Shown here one piece after another: positions 24,367 through 32,961 of a DNA stretch of 64,000 bases. Positions within the stretch are counted from its first letter, which is position 1; each line of letters opens with the position of its first letter. The notes beneath the pieces were generated by a model. It ran no database searches, was not told where the DNA came from, and worked only from the letters and a program-made list of their open reading frames with translations. The position numbers and the translations under genes were made by a program. The DNA lies in contig NZ_LZRP01000004.1 in the NCBI RefSeq assembly GCF_001678665.1, positions 240,907-304,906 on the forward strand. The letters run 5' to 3'. Source of the DNA: Erythrobacter sp. QSSC1-22B (GTDB lineage Bacteria; Pseudomonadota; Alphaproteobacteria; Sphingomonadales; Sphingomonadaceae).

Positions 24367-24967
24367 GCCGCGGCCCTGTTGCGTTTCGACGGTCCGCTGT
24401 GGTTGGCGCTTGGCGACGAGCCATAGGCGGGCCGTCGCTGATCGACCGTCGCCAGAAAGGTGGCGGGGCCCCTTTTCGAGCCCAAGGTGACGAAGGGGAT
24501 GAGGCGGAGTTTCGACCTGCAAGGCCCAAGCGTCGGGCGAATCCATTTTTGATACGCGGCGGCTGATGGCGTGGTTGTAGGGATGGCCTTCCGTCCGATT
24601 TGGTCGCCATCTGAACGGCAGCAAACGCTACGCTGAACCTGCAAAGCGGAATGGCCGCTCACGACCCATAAGCGGTCAAGGGATGGAAATTCTCGTTCAC
24701 CAAAACCGCCGGTTCGTTTTCCGTGCACCTTTGGGCGGCACTAGGGCCGAATGCTGAAAGGCAACTTCTGGCTCGGAAGGCATTGTCCATAACCACGCGG
24801 GTCGGCAAGAACTCGTCCTTCTCTGCCTGGGCAGGGGTCGGCTTAGGCTCGGGCACAGTGGGCGCGCGTAGCGGCGTCCAGATCGTCTGGAAGCGACCGG
24901 GCCGAACCGTGAGCGGAACACCGAAACGAGGCCCAATTTGTCTCGTTTCCTGTCGGCCGGCGGGGTC
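24367..24967. other. Intergenic region, no gene seen
   Basis: About 600 bp with overlapping short frames on both strands but no ribosome-binding site plus start that gives a recognisable protein. The base composition stays GC-rich. It may be decayed coding sequence inside segment C, but nothing could be identified. Confidence 0.3.
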
Positions 24968-25336
24968 CTAGAACTTGAAGAACGAGAACTGTTTTGTCTC
25001 GATCCATTGCTCATCCTCGGGCCAGCTGCCTTTTCCGCCCGACCAAGCAGTTTCGTAGAGCGCTTCGGGCTCAACCTGTTCGTCGGCGATCGTCGCGTTG
25101 CAGACGATGCCGGTCAGTGTCGAGCGCATATCGATGCTGAGCTCGTCGTCGCCGATCGGGGTCAGCCACGGCTCCTTGAAGGAACGCCGGAAGGAAAACC
25201 ACGCGCCTGTGCGGTGGAGCGGCTCGCCATTCACCACCATCCGCTCTTGCGCCCAGCCGATCCAAGCAAAACCGTTGTCGACATCAACGAGGTGATTGCC
25301 GATCCGATACCGCCATCGCTGACCACGCATTTTCAT
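24968..25336 (-). CDS. Conserved-looking hypothetical protein
   Basis: A 122-residue soluble protein starting MKMRGQRWRYRIGN. It appears beta-rich, with Trp- and Phe-rich strands (GAWFSFRRSFKEPWLTPIGD, SIDMRSTLTGIVC) and the C-terminal end KQFSFFKF. There is no signal peptide and no recognised motif. Codon usage is ordinary for the region, which supports a real gene. No neighbour on the same strand is close enough for an operon. Confidence 0.45.
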   Translation of the reverse strand: MKMRGQRWRYRIGNHLVDVDNGFAWIGWAQERMVVNGEPLHRTGAWFSFRRSFKEPWLTPIGDDELSIDMRSTLTGIVCNATIADEQVEPEALYETAWSGGKGSWPEDEQWIETKQFSFFKF

Positions 25337-25502
25337 GGCCTTAGCGTGCCAAATCGCCGCTCAGCACGCAAGGTCTTGGGGGGCACGGGAAACGGGCGTT
25401 TACCGGACGCGGACTGACTGCTTGTCAGGATTTTGTGCCGAAAGCTGCCCGTAGGCAAACGACCCAATTCAAGGCATCTTTGGATTAAAGAGCTAAAATA
25501 GA

Positions 25503-25531
25503 AAAGCGGCGACCGAAGCCCCGCTTTCCTT
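25503..25531 (-). terminator. Terminator downstream of the PEP-CTERM gene
   Basis: AAAGCGG on one side and CCGCTTT on the other form a 7-bp stem with an 11-bp loop, 32 bp after the stop of the PEP-CTERM gene. A-rich sequence to the left supplies the T-tract on the minus strand. Confidence 0.6.
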
Positions 25532-25562
25532 ATTTCAAATCTTTAGTGAGGTGTGAAGGGCC

Positions 25563-26156
25563 TCAGAAGGCGTAGCGCAGACGCACCTTATCCTCTCTGC
25601 GGCGGCGCATTGCGAAGCCGATGGCACCGAAACCAAGGAGCATCATGGCCCACGTGCCGGGCTCAGGAACAGCAGGCGTAGCGGAAGTCCAGAACGAGAG
25701 ATGAGATATATCGGGCTGATTACCGCCTTGGTTCAACATGCCCAAGGTATTAACAAATCCCGTATTGGCTCCTGCGCCGGTCAGTTGGTAAACCTTGAAG
25801 TCACCTGCGGCCTTGACGGTAACATAGTTGATCAAAGTGCCGTCTAGGACCGTCCAGTTTGTAAACTGACCGTCCTCTGGTTCAGGGTTGGGTAAAAAGC
25901 TGATCAGCGAGGGATTATCGTCGCTCTTACCGTAAAGAACGAGGTCAAGAATACTTACGTTGGTTCCGGTCGCTGCGGCGATAGCCGCCTCCACCGATGC
26001 CAGGTTATCGTTGCCCAGAGCAATACATTGATCGGTCGTAAGGTCGATGCCCGGACCGCTGCTGCATGGGAAAACCGCTGCGGCAGCGGGCGAAGCGATA
26101 GCGAATGCGGCGCTCGCGGCTGCAACTGACAACATATTCTTCGAAAAATGAGACAT
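25563..26156 (-). CDS. PEP-CTERM sorting domain protein
   Basis: A 197-residue exported protein. The signal peptide (MSHFSKNMLSVAAASAAFAI) is followed by a beta-rich body with two cysteines near residues 31 and 43 (FPCSSGPG, TDQCIALG) and acidic stretches. The C-terminus is a classic sorting signal: VPEPGTWAMM, a hydrophobic helix, then RRRRED. Such proteins are processed by an exosortase (not in this window) and usually end up at the surface or in extracellular matrix. A terminator follows. A second, broken sorting signal lies at 26330-26458. Confidence 0.85.
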   Translation of the reverse strand: MSHFSKNMLSVAAASAAFAIASPAAAAVFPCSSGPGIDLTTDQCIALGNDNLASVEAAIAAATGTNVSILDLVLYGKSDDNPSLISFLPNPEPEDGQFTNWTVLDGTLINYVTVKAAGDFKVYQLTGAGANTGFVNTLGMLNQGGNQPDISHLSFWTSATPAVPEPGTWAMMLLGFGAIGFAMRRRREDKVRLRYAF

Positions 26157-26329
26157 GGTCTAAACCCCCGATTCTCAAGAACGACCCTGATTATCAAGAA
26201 CGACTCGACCCCACCAAGCTTTTAACAATTTTCTAAGACTTTCACTACAAGTTATCTTAGAAGCCGCCTTGTTCTCGTGAAGCGTCCCAAGTTGAAACAC
26301 TATCGGGCCATCAACACGTAAGCATGTGG

Positions 26330-26458
26330 ACGCTCCCTCCGGTGGAAACGTGGTGAACCGGGCACTGGGGCGATGCTGCTACTTGGATTTGGATACGTAG
26401 GTGGAGCTATGCGCTCCCTTAAACGTCGACAGAAGGTGGCTGTCTCCTACGCCGGAGA
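26330..26458 (+). pseudogene. Orphan PEP-CTERM sorting-signal remnant
   Basis: In one plus-strand frame the residues GEPGTGAMLLLGFGYVGGAM are followed by RSLKRRQKV, the shape of a PEP-CTERM tail with the usual Trp changed to Gly and the residue before the PEP degraded. No exported protein body precedes it: a stop lies about 25 bp upstream of the remnant. The frame also runs on past the normal end into the att repeat. It is best read as the 3' scrap of a second PEP-CTERM gene. Confidence 0.5.
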
Positions 26459-26554
26459 CCGTCCACTCTATTTAGCAATTTCTCGTGTCGAAAGACTGGC
26501 GGCGTTCTACTGTGCGAGAGAATGGCAGCTTGCCACCCCAAAGGCAGCCATGCA

Positions 26555-26795
26555 GCCTCCAACTCCAGTATCCCAAAAGCTGCCGCTCAAACGGCAGCAT
26601 CCTTCAGAGAGTTTGGAGCCCGTGGCCTGCGTAGGTTTGGCATGGGTGGAGCCCAGTTGCATACCCAAAGTGCCCCAAACAGGACCCAAACCCGCGGCCA
26701 GCCGAATGGGCCTTCCGCTGGAAGCTTGCTATTATCCTACTGGAAGGGGTGGTGCCGCTTAGGTGACTCGAACACCTGACCCCATCATTACGAAT
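26555..26795 (-). repeat. Direct repeat DR1 with tRNA-Thr 3'-half (att site C/B junction)
   Basis: The segment matches DR2 (37345-37583) over its full length and DR3 (62127-62321) over its right part. Positions 26750-26795 are a 3' half of tRNA-Thr, from the anticodon loop (TTCGTAA on the minus strand) to CCA. Its T-stem reads AGGTG/CACCT rather than AGCAG/CTGCT; both strands of the stem changed, so pairing is kept. Phased CCCAAA repeats lie at 26663, 26673 and 26684. This marks the junction of segments C and B. Confidence 0.85.
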
Positions 26796-27042
26796 ACGGG
26801 TGACAGATTTTGCTTAAATCATATATATCAATAGCTTAACAGCAGTCCAGTTGTCTCAGAAGGGTGTTTCCCATGCAGGACCCAAAGTGAGTTAATTTCG
26901 ATGCTGCCACTTTATCTAGGCAAAGCGCTTTGGTTCAATATCAGAGCGTCACTCGACCTCAAGCAGACCTCTTGGCCTCCTACCATTCGGGCCGGCTCAC
27001 CGGAAGTTCCGCCAAGCGTAAGATGACGCCGAACCCCCGCCT
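26796..27042. other. Left end of segment B with candidate integrase arm sites
   Basis: No gene is seen. ACCCAAA at 26880-26886 begins 85 bp from the att core end, and the inverted repeat CAAAGCGCTTTGG at 26921-26933 begins 126 bp from it. The same two sites occur at identical distances at the left end of segment A (37668 and 37709), although the sequence between is largely different. Confidence 0.6.
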
Positions 27043-27150
27043 CTAGTCGGCCATGAAGGGCACGAATGCCCATGCAATCAAGAAGGCTAGGGCCGCTGCC
27101 ATCACAACCATGACAGCAATAACCTTGGGCGTGTTCGAGCCGTTCTTCAT
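27043..27150 (-). CDS. Small single-helix membrane protein
   Basis: A 35-residue peptide, MKNGSNTPK followed by one long hydrophobic helix and a short tail FMAD. An AGGAT motif precedes the ATG at 27150. Small hydrophobic peptides of this layout are widespread in sphingomonads without known function. It lies 133 bp downstream of a second small membrane protein on the same strand. Confidence 0.5.
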   Translation of the reverse strand: MKNGSNTPKVIAVMVVMAAALAFLIAWAFVPFMAD

Positions 27151-27283
27151 CGAGAATCCTCTACACGGTTGAGCGCCTTGCGGACGCAATGGACGTAGCG
27201 TAAACCTGCCTTTCCCATCGAGTAAGGCATTGTGGCGGGCCAGCACTGGATCTCTCCTCCGGCTGGCCCATCCCGATTTTCGA

Positions 27284-27454
27284 TCAGTTAGTTACCGGCG
27301 AAGTTGTCGCAGTTTGGACCGTGGCTTTGTCGCTGAGCGGACCTCCGGCGACGGCATTCTGCGAGGTATCGCTACGCGAGCTCTGCGTAGTGTTCTTCTG
27401 GTAGTATTTATATCCAGCGTAACCGAGTGCCCCGAGGGCAGCGAGCTTGATCAT
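27284..27454 (-). CDS. Small membrane protein of unknown function
   Basis: A 56-residue protein starting MIKLAALGALGYAGYKYYQK, a short Gly-rich hydrophobic helix with Tyr residues at its end, then a Ser/Thr-rich polar tail. AAAGGA precedes the ATG at 27454. The layout recalls small envelope proteins induced by stress, but no family can be named from sequence alone. Confidence 0.55.
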   Translation of the reverse strand: MIKLAALGALGYAGYKYYQKNTTQSSRSDTSQNAVAGGPLSDKATVQTATTSPVTN

Positions 27455-27654
27455 AGTTGGTCCTTTCATTGTGAGACTGACCAACGCTTCATTGTTTCGA
27501 AGGGTCCAATCTTGCCGGTGTTTTGGCCGCGATTCTTTGTAACGTGACCCCCTTCGTGCGCACCCATCACCAGAGGCAGCCGCGAAACAGCCGGGGTATA
27601 ATTATTAAGGCGCCTGCCCTACTCTAGGCTGTGTTCCCGAGAAGGACTGAAAAT

Positions 27655-28683
27655 ATGAAAAGCCCACTTCGATTTGCGAGTGCGCTCTTGAGGAAGCTTA
27701 AAAATAGGACCGGGGAGGAAAGCCGTACGTCATATGAGCAGGAGTCGCTTCGTCTCCTTGCCGAGAATTGCGGTGACGTCATCTTTCGCTTCGGTGTGGA
27801 CGGGCAGGCCCGCTACATATCCCCCTCTGTTAAACGACTCTTTGGTTGCTCTCTCAAGGAAATCTACTCGATGGGCGGTAATGTCGTCGAGAACGGTTTT
27901 GTCTACGAAGAAGACCAGAATGCGCTTGCCCAGGCGGTCCAAGGTCACTTCTCAGGAAAGCTTCCAGAAACGAAGCTTGAGTTCCGTGTAAAGCAGCGCG
28001 GCGGCGCCCTCATCTGGGTCGAGACGAACTGCAGCACGGTGCTCGATCCAAAGAGCGGTCGCCCGACAGATATTGTCTTCACTATGCGAGACATCTCCGA
28101 AAAGAAGGCTCTTGAGGCTCAGTTGGAGGCTTTTGCCCGTAAGGACGGTTTGACCGGAATCGCCAATCGCCGCGCGTTTGACGAGGCCTTCGAAAGAGAG
28201 TGGCGTGGGGCACTCAGAGAGGATGGTGCGCTATCGCTCCTCATAATCGATGTCGATTGCTTCAAGGCGTTCAACGATGCCAACGGACATCAGGCCGGAG
28301 ACGACTGCCTGCGCACAGTAGCTGCCGCCATTGCGGAACATGCCGAGCAAGAAGGTGAGTTGACCGCGCGCTACGGGGGGGAGGAGTTTGCAGTCATCCT
28401 GCCTCACACGGATCACAAGCGCGCCCTTGCCACGGGTGAACGAATTCGTTTCGCGGTGGAAGCTCTGGCAGTTCCGCATCCCGACACAGCGGTCAGTTCG
28501 GTTGTAACGGTGAGCGTCGGAGTGGCCACTGCCATGGCGGCAAGCGGCGGCACTATCGAGATGCCGCATGGCTTGCTTCAGGCCGCTGACACGGCCCTTT
28601 ACAAGGCCAAGACTGGCGGACGTAACCGGGTCGAGGGCACGCTGTTGTTCTCACCGAGGGAGGCGATCCAAACCGTCGCGTAA
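27655..28683 (+). CDS. PAS-GGDEF diguanylate cyclase
   Basis: A 342-residue soluble protein (ATG 27655, GAAGGA upstream). A PAS domain spans about residues 30-155 (GDVIFRFGVDGQARYISPSV; FTMRDISEKK) and a GGDEF domain about 160-335. The active site is GGEEF (RYGGEEFAVI), which is catalytically competent in this family, with DGLTGIANRR and DVDCFKAFND. No EAL domain is present. Its second half is duplicated as the truncated gene at 19517-19893. A PilZ gene follows on the same strand, making a compact make-and-sense pair. Confidence 0.9.
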   Translation: MKSPLRFASALLRKLKNRTGEESRTSYEQESLRLLAENCGDVIFRFGVDGQARYISPSVKRLFGCSLKEIYSMGGNVVENGFVYEEDQNALAQAVQGHFSGKLPETKLEFRVKQRGGALIWVETNCSTVLDPKSGRPTDIVFTMRDISEKKALEAQLEAFARKDGLTGIANRRAFDEAFEREWRGALREDGALSLLIIDVDCFKAFNDANGHQAGDDCLRTVAAAIAEHAEQEGELTARYGGEEFAVILPHTDHKRALATGERIRFAVEALAVPHPDTAVSSVVTVSVGVATAMAASGGTIEMPHGLLQAADTALYKAKTGGRNRVEGTLLFSPREAIQTVA

Positions 28684-28749
28684 GCCGCTGTGACCGGTTC
28701 AAGCTGGGTGGCAAGCGGATATTTCCGTAAGGTATCTAACGATAACCTG

Positions 28750-29136
28750 ATGCGGTTCAATCGTCCTTCACTCTCAAAAGCGCATCGCAATCTGATGGCG
28801 CATCCTACGGAACGGGCACCTCGGCAGATGGCGATGCTGAAGGTCAAGATAGCAGATGGTGACCGATGGATCGACGTGACCCTCGCGAATATCTCTCCGA
28901 CTGGATTTATGGTGAGGGCTACGGTTGTCCCCCCTGTCGGCGACACTGTGCACATCCAACATCGCGGCACTATGCTCAAAGGCGAAGTGGTCTGGGTCAC
29001 GAGGACCCGCTTCGGAGTGCAAAGTTTCGGAAAGATCAACCTGTCAGAACTTCTGGCAAAGGTCGCCATAGATGTGAAACCGTCGCTCAGCACTTCCCGC
29101 CAACAAGGGAAGTGGTGGCACTGGCGCAATAGATGA
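28750..29136 (+). CDS. PilZ-domain protein
   Basis: A 128-residue protein if started at ATG 28750; GTG 28690 and ATG 28795 are alternatives and none has a strong ribosome-binding site. The PilZ core shows an Arg-containing N-terminal switch (PTERAPRQMAM) and NISPTGFMVR, where the usual Asp of D-x-S-x-x-G is Asn. Later strands (GDTVHIQHRGTMLKGEVVWV) fit the barrel. It lies 66 bp after the PAS-GGDEF gene, so it probably reads that enzyme's c-di-GMP. The Asn substitution may weaken binding. Confidence 0.75.
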   Translation: MRFNRPSLSKAHRNLMAHPTERAPRQMAMLKVKIADGDRWIDVTLANISPTGFMVRATVVPPVGDTVHIQHRGTMLKGEVVWVTRTRFGVQSFGKINLSELLAKVAIDVKPSLSTSRQQGKWWHWRNR

Positions 29137-29273
29137 TTGCCTGCCACGCGACCACGAAGGCAAAAGCCTTATTGGCGCCGATCAACGGGACGGTGGATGG
29201 AACCTCTCCTTGGGATCTGCCGACGAATCACACAAATGGGAAGCTAGCGGACTGTCGGCAGCTCAAAGCTACA

Positions 29274-32200
29274 TTAATGTTTATTGCGGCCACCTTGAGT
29301 GGATTCAAAGGTGCTCAGCAGCAACCCCGGCTCGGGAAACCGATCCAGTAAACCAGGCACTTTAATTGCTGGAATTGCTGCACTGTATAGAAAACCTTGC
29401 GCGAATTCACAGCCGAGCCTGTGTAGAAATTTATGCTGTTGGGGAGTCTCTATCCCTTCGGCCACAACCTCAATCTCGAGATTTTTACCCAACCCAATGA
29501 TCGCTTCTATGATAGCCTGCCCTCCGGCTCCTGTCTGGATGTCTTGCACAAAGGAACGATCAATCTTGATAGTATCGACCGGATACTGCTTGAGATGTGA
29601 AAGGGATGCATAACCGGTCCCGAAGTCGTCGAGGGCCAACTTCACACCCTCTTTACTCAGCGTTGACAAGCTTTCTGCAATCCGGTCACCGCCGCGACCG
29701 AGAAATACGGTCTCTGTCACTTCGAGCTGAACTCGGTTCGGTGGTATTTCCCTTTGAGCCAACCGATTGAGGAACACGTCAACGAAGTCGTCTCTGCGCA
29801 ACTCCACTGAGCCGGCGTTCAGCGCAACATGCCCGAATTCGACGCCTTGCGCGAGCCATGCGGCCACGTCCTCTAAAACGGCCTCCATCATCCGATCACT
29901 GATCTTTGTAGCAAGTTCCACGTCATCGAATGCCGCTGCAATGGTGAGGGGGAGTTGAAGCCGACCATTACTATCCTGCCAACGCATCAGAGCTTCGAAG
30001 CCGCAAACGCTTCCATTAACCAGACTGATCTTTGGCTGGTAATGTGGCGCGAGGGATCGCCGTTGCAGAGCGCTCCTGGCAAGGCTCAACATGGAAAGCC
30101 TCCGCTGCACCTGATCGCGCATGGAAGGGTCAAAGATTTTTAATTGGCCCCTGGCAGTCTTTTTTGCTGAGTAAAGTGCTACGTCTGCGCACTTCATAAG
30201 TTCGGTCCGTTGGCGACCGTGCAAAGGAAAAATTGCAGCTCCCAAGCTTCCTTGGCAATCAATGAGTGTTCCACCATGCGCAAAAGGTGCGGCTAAGTGT
30301 TTCTTGATAGAATCGACCATCCTTTCGACGGATGCAGCGTCTTGGACGCGGGATAGCAGGACACCGAATTCATCGCCGCCGAGGCGGGCCACCACATCGT
30401 CACGGTAGAGAGATTTTGAGAGGCGAGCGGCAATCTCCTGCAGAAGCGCGTCACCTGCGTCGTACCCCATCCCGTCATTGACGCTCTTGAGGTAATCAAG
30501 ATCGAATAAAAGGAGGGCAAATTTGCCTTCATCTTTCGCCGCCTTTGCGATCTCCTCCTCCAATCGCCTGTGAAAAAGAAAGCGATTCGGCAATTTCGTC
30601 AGAGAGTCATGGTTCGCGGCCCATTGCGCCTTTTCTTCGGCTCGCTTGCGCTCGGTAAAATCGCGCGAGATGACCACAAAATTCACGAGGCCGCCCTCAG
30701 CATCGGTAATCGGCGCCACTGCGATGTCATACCAGCGCTCGTCGAAGGGGCCTCCTCGAACGATCAGACGGCCAACGCCGCCTCCCCTTGCCACCTTGAG
30801 AGCGCGCGCGGCTTTGCGTTGCATCCTCTCGAGGAAGCCCCCGCCCCACGGCCGTCCCACCAAGGAATTTGCATCATCGACCCCATAAGCTATCACCGTC
30901 GATGAGTTGACGTATAGGACGGTTCCCTCGGCATCCAGCACAGACATGCAGTCAGGGCTTGCCTCCACAATACCGCGGTTCAACTGCTCGCTGTGTTGCA
31001 AAGCCTGCTGAGCGATTATCTGTTCGTGGATGTCGGTACAGGTCCCGAACCAGCGGAGGATCCCGCCGCGATCATCTTGTTCCGGTTGCGCTCTCACGAG
31101 AGTCCAGAGATAATCACCTGACGGCTGCCTCAAGCGAAATGCGGTTTCGTACGCGTCACCGCTTTGGACGCATTCCTTCCACCTCAGTCTGGCCAGAGAC
31201 CGGTCTTCGGGATGCACCACATCTAACCAGCTTCCACCCAACAAGCCCTGACCGCTCCCTTCAGTTTCCTGCGGCCATTGGTCGCTGATGAAGTCGAGGT
31301 TTCCATGAGAATCAGCACACCAGATGATCTGCGGGATCGAGTTCAAAATCGCGTTTGCCTGGGCTTCGCTAGATTGCAGAGCTAGCTGACCAAGAAGTCG
31401 CTCATGAACATCGGTACAGGTGCCATACCATCGCACAATCGATCCTTCTGAATCAATCTCCGGGCGACCACGACTTGCCACCCAACGATAGTCACTGTTC
31501 CGGTCCCGGAGGCGGTACTCAGCTTCATAGGGTTCGCCGGTTTCCCTGCACCGCCGCCAGAGAGAAAGACTTTTTTCGCGATCATCCGGATGAAAAAGGT
31601 CTATCCACTTTGGTCCCGCAACGGAACCGAGGGGCAGCCCTGTAAACTCATACCACCGATCATTGTAGAAGTCCGGTTGCCGCGCGTCACCCGCCATCGA
31701 CCAGACCATTTGGGGGATAGTATTGAGTGACGCTTTCCAACGCTCAGCATTCTTCCGCTCCAATTCGCGAAGTTCTTGCTGCTCGGTCGTGTCCCTAAAA
31801 AAGACCGTTATTCCGCCGGGTGTTGGGACCACCCGAAGTTCATACCAATTTTGGCGGGATTCCAAAAAGCCTCCGATTTCACTACCTTCGCGTAGGTCCA
31901 TCGCCCGCACAAATGCCTCCTGAAAGGGTGAACGTTCATCCGTGAAAACCTCCATAATGGGCTTCCCGAGGAGGCTTTCTTCCCCGAAATAGCTCCGCGC
32001 CTTGCTGTTGGTATAAGATATCCGCCAGTCGCGATCCAAGGAGTAAACGCAGTCATTCGTGCCCTCCAACACTTGTTGGAGAGCCTCCAACCTCTGTTGG
32101 GCGTCGTCTTGGGCAGCTCGAGCGCTATGTTCAAGCTCTCGCTCTGGCGTAACGTCCTGAATAAATCCTTCCAGATACAGCTTCGAGCTTCCGCTACGAA

Positions 32201-32594
32201 CGACCTGCGCCTGATCTCGAACCCATCTTACAGAGCCATCAGCATGCAGCAGGCGGTAATCGGCAGTGAAATCTCCGGGTCCTCTGCTCGCCTCCTCAAC
32301 TTTTTCTTTAAGAAGATTTAAGTCGTCGGGGTGGACGATTCGTTCCCACGCCAGCCCGCTCTCGAACTCATCTGCGCCGCGGCCGGTCAGATCGCGAACC
32401 CTTTTGCTGATGAAGGCTATGAACCAGGGTGCCTCCGCCTCTGATCTGTAAACCACGCCTGGAAGATTGGTGAGCAGGCATGAATATTGCTGGCGTAAGT
32501 CGCGCAACGCATCGATAGTGGTGAGCTGCCTCGCCCCCCTTGGTTCCGAGTCTGCCGTGTCGCCAGGCAGGATTACTCTTTCCGAAATTCCCAT
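29274..32594 (-). CDS. Five-PAS GGDEF-EAL protein
   Basis: A 1106-residue soluble protein. Five PAS/PAC units follow one another (about residues 35-160, 170-285, 290-410, 415-535 and 540-660), two of them very alike (WYGTCTDVHERLL and WFGTCTDIHEQII). GGDEF (about 665-830; ARLGGDEFGVLL) and EAL (about 840-1090; FEALMRW, VTETVFL, DDFGTGYASL) are both intact. Repeated PAS units suggest sensing of a small ligand, redox or light cofactor, but no Cys or flavin signature stands out. It is convergent with the PAS-GGDEF/PilZ pair. Confidence 0.9.
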   Translation of the reverse strand: MGISERVILPGDTADSEPRGARQLTTIDALRDLRQQYSCLLTNLPGVVYRSEAEAPWFIAFISKRVRDLTGRGADEFESGLAWERIVHPDDLNLLKEKVEEASRGPGDFTADYRLLHADGSVRWVRDQAQVVRSGSSKLYLEGFIQDVTPERELEHSARAAQDDAQQRLEALQQVLEGTNDCVYSLDRDWRISYTNSKARSYFGEESLLGKPIMEVFTDERSPFQEAFVRAMDLREGSEIGGFLESRQNWYELRVVPTPGGITVFFRDTTEQQELRELERKNAERWKASLNTIPQMVWSMAGDARQPDFYNDRWYEFTGLPLGSVAGPKWIDLFHPDDREKSLSLWRRCRETGEPYEAEYRLRDRNSDYRWVASRGRPEIDSEGSIVRWYGTCTDVHERLLGQLALQSSEAQANAILNSIPQIIWCADSHGNLDFISDQWPQETEGSGQGLLGGSWLDVVHPEDRSLARLRWKECVQSGDAYETAFRLRQPSGDYLWTLVRAQPEQDDRGGILRWFGTCTDIHEQIIAQQALQHSEQLNRGIVEASPDCMSVLDAEGTVLYVNSSTVIAYGVDDANSLVGRPWGGGFLERMQRKAARALKVARGGGVGRLIVRGGPFDERWYDIAVAPITDAEGGLVNFVVISRDFTERKRAEEKAQWAANHDSLTKLPNRFLFHRRLEEEIAKAAKDEGKFALLLFDLDYLKSVNDGMGYDAGDALLQEIAARLSKSLYRDDVVARLGGDEFGVLLSRVQDAASVERMVDSIKKHLAAPFAHGGTLIDCQGSLGAAIFPLHGRQRTELMKCADVALYSAKKTARGQLKIFDPSMRDQVQRRLSMLSLARSALQRRSLAPHYQPKISLVNGSVCGFEALMRWQDSNGRLQLPLTIAAAFDDVELATKISDRMMEAVLEDVAAWLAQGVEFGHVALNAGSVELRRDDFVDVFLNRLAQREIPPNRVQLEVTETVFLGRGGDRIAESLSTLSKEGVKLALDDFGTGYASLSHLKQYPVDTIKIDRSFVQDIQTGAGGQAIIEAIIGLGKNLEIEVVAEGIETPQQHKFLHRLGCEFAQGFLYSAAIPAIKVPGLLDRFPEPGLLLSTFESTQGGRNKH

Positions 32595-32961
32595 TTCCTA
32601 CGTCATCTTATCCCAAGTTCCTTATCGGCCCTCGGCCATATAGCAGGCCAATTTACGTAAGAAAAACAAAGCACTGTATCGGCACTATGGAACATGAGTT
32701 TTGCGGTTAGGTTAATGACAACCGCCGGTTAAAACCATTGGGTCAGGGCGGGCAGCGTCAATGCAGCTGCCGCTCCATGCGAGGGAGAGTGACGGCCGAT
32801 GGCGCTGCCGGTTGGACGTCGGCGTACCCGATGCCACTTAAGCAAGAGGTCCAATCAAGGCGGATGTCGAGATTGCCCGCTGCTACACTCAGCCTTGGCA
32901 CAGTAAGCCGGTTCAGCAGGCCGTCTCTTGACCGATGGAGGAAGCGGCAAGTTCGCCGGGC
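32595..32961. other. Intergenic region, no gene seen
   Basis: About 367 bp upstream of the five-PAS gene and downstream of the antiporter gene. The part next to the PAS gene (32600-32730) is AT-rich and probably holds its promoter. No hairpin or coding sequence of note was found. Confidence 0.4.
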
